Positions 5,283 to 6,051 of a stretch of DNA of 6,051 nucleotides are shown in pieces (positions within the stretch are counted from its first letter, which is position 1; the number at the start of each line of letters is the position of its first letter). The stretch lies in the NCBI GenBank assembly GCA_030670005.1, contig DAOVCL010000126.1:1-6051 (forward strand). The letters run 5' to 3'. Under the pieces are notes generated by a model, which searched no databases, had not been told where the DNA came from, and worked only from the letters and a program-made list of their open reading frames with translations. This stretch comes from Candidatus Zixiibacteriota bacterium. GTDB lineage: Bacteria; SM23-81; DAOVCL01. Position numbers and translations under genes: made by a program.

Positions 5283-6051
5283 AGTCGGGATTCTCTATGA
5301 GTCTCCAGAGTGGTCCAACCTCCACCTGGCCCAGCTCTTGGAGGCCAGAGGGGCGGAAGTAGAACTGATAGACCTCAGGGAGGGCTCCCTCTTTTTAGGG
5401 GCTCAGCCCTCCTTTAGCCTCTACATCAATCGGGTCTTCCCCAGCGCGGTGATGAGGGGCTCAGCCCCCAGCATAAACCTGGCTCGGGAATATGTTCTCT
5501 GGTTGGAGTCGAAGGGAAAGAGGGTGATAAACCCATCCCAGGCCTCCTTTTACGACTACGATAAGGTTGCCACTTATACAAAACTCTCCCAGCTTGGGAT
5601 CTTGGTTCCCCAGACCCTTGTCTGCACCAGCCTTCCGGCCCTAAGAGAAGGGGTTGAGATTATTGGCTTCCCCCTGATCCTCAAACACAATGTGGGGGGA
5701 AGGGCCTACAAGACGAAACTTTTCCTCTCTTCCTCAGAGTGGGAGGAGGGTCTTAAGGGAGGGGTGGATTTTGGGGCTGACCACCTCCTGCTTCTCCAGC
5801 GATACATTTCCCCCTTGGGGGGTTACACTCTCAGATCAGAGGTGGTGGGAGGGGAGCTAATCTGCCTTTTAAAGAGATATGTGGCCGAGGGGGGAATAAG
5901 CAGTTGGTCTCGGGGATCGAAGTATGAGGTTGTCCCCCATCCAGCCAAGGAGATAGTCTCCCTTTCTTTAAGGGTAGCTGAGGAGACGGCTATGGAAATG
6001 GGCAGTTTGGATCTGATCCAGGATGAGGAGGGACGGATATATGTGCTGGAG
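5275..6051 (+). CDS. RimK/LysX-like ATP-grasp protein (partial, runs off right edge)
   Basis: 259 residues are visible without a stop, and the frame continues beyond the window. Residues 1-~85 form an N-terminal pre-ATP-grasp domain (RVGILYES start, YINRVFPSAVMRG). N86, then YDYDKVATYTKL (93-104) and GILVPQT match the conserved entry to the ATP-grasp fold. FPLILK (132-137) gives the nucleotide-binding lysine, followed by NVGGRAYKTK in place of the usual glycine-rich GGxGxG loop. LLLLQRYI (171-178) is the hinge; R187, E189 and KR at 200-201 follow, and the window ends at YVLE, where E259 should be the metal-ligand Glu of the E-x-N motif. The family makes peptide-like or amide bonds by ATP-driven acyl-phosphate chemistry; the substrate here is unknown. 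The ATG overlaps the end of the preceding gene (ATGAGTAG) with no good Shine-Dalgarno of its own, indicating translational coupling. Confidence 0.87.
   Translation, partial: MSRVGILYESPEWSNLHLAQLLEARGAEVELIDLREGSLFLGAQPSFSLYINRVFPSAVMRGSAPSINLAREYVLWLESKGKRVINPSQASFYDYDKVATYTKLSQLGILVPQTLVCTSLPALREGVEIIGFPLILKHNVGGRAYKTKLFLSSSEWEEGLKGGVDFGADHLLLLQRYISPLGGYTLRSEVVGGELICLLKRYVAEGGISSWSRGSKYEVVPHPAKEIVSLSLRVAEETAMEMGSLDLIQDEEGRIYVLE

Overview
The window looks like a piece of a bacterial chromosome from an uncultured or candidate-phylum lineage of the Zixibacteria / KSB1 / WOR-3 / Cloacimonadota / Marinimicrobia kind. The main clue is the secreted protein at 798-2966. It ends in a FlgD-like, type IX-style C-terminal domain carrying the YPNPFNP signature, which is abundant in those groups and their FCB-superphylum relatives. 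No rRNA or universal marker gene is present, so the phylum is an inference. All recognisable genes are on the + strand.

Left part (1-744): a decayed group II intron. Only its 3' end is left: a 5'-truncated reverse transcriptase/maturase reading frame with an in-frame TAG, then a well-preserved domain V hairpin and a domain VI-like hairpin ending about 53 bases before the next gene. Bases 1-155 hold no recognisable gene. Middle part (798-2966): a secreted beta-propeller protein with Asp-boxes (BNR/sialidase-like fold), a CARDB/Ig-like module and the C-terminal sorting-type domain. It is followed by a 7-base tandem repeat, an unassigned stretch and a strong intrinsic terminator at 3113-3147.

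A second transcription unit starts with a good sigma70-type promoter at 3176-3203. It drives a GxxExxY-family PD-(D/E)XK-like protein (3227-3664). This AT-rich gene is bracketed by inverted copies of a CACAGAG-rich repeat, and its first ~24 codons run through the left copy.

Right part (3780-6051): a two-gene operon. The first gene fuses a MEMO domain to an AMMECR1 domain (AmmeMemoRadiSam proteins B and A) behind an unexpected N-terminal signal/anchor segment. At the fusion joint there is a Shine-Dalgarno plus ATG, so a separate AMMECR1 polypeptide may also be made. The second gene overlaps it by 8 bases and encodes a RimK/LysX-like ATP-grasp protein cut off by the window edge. The radical SAM member of the AmmeMemoRadiSam set is not in the window. 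The most system-like observation is the coupling of a MEMO-AMMECR1 fusion to an ATP-grasp ligase-like enzyme; their joint function is unknown to me.
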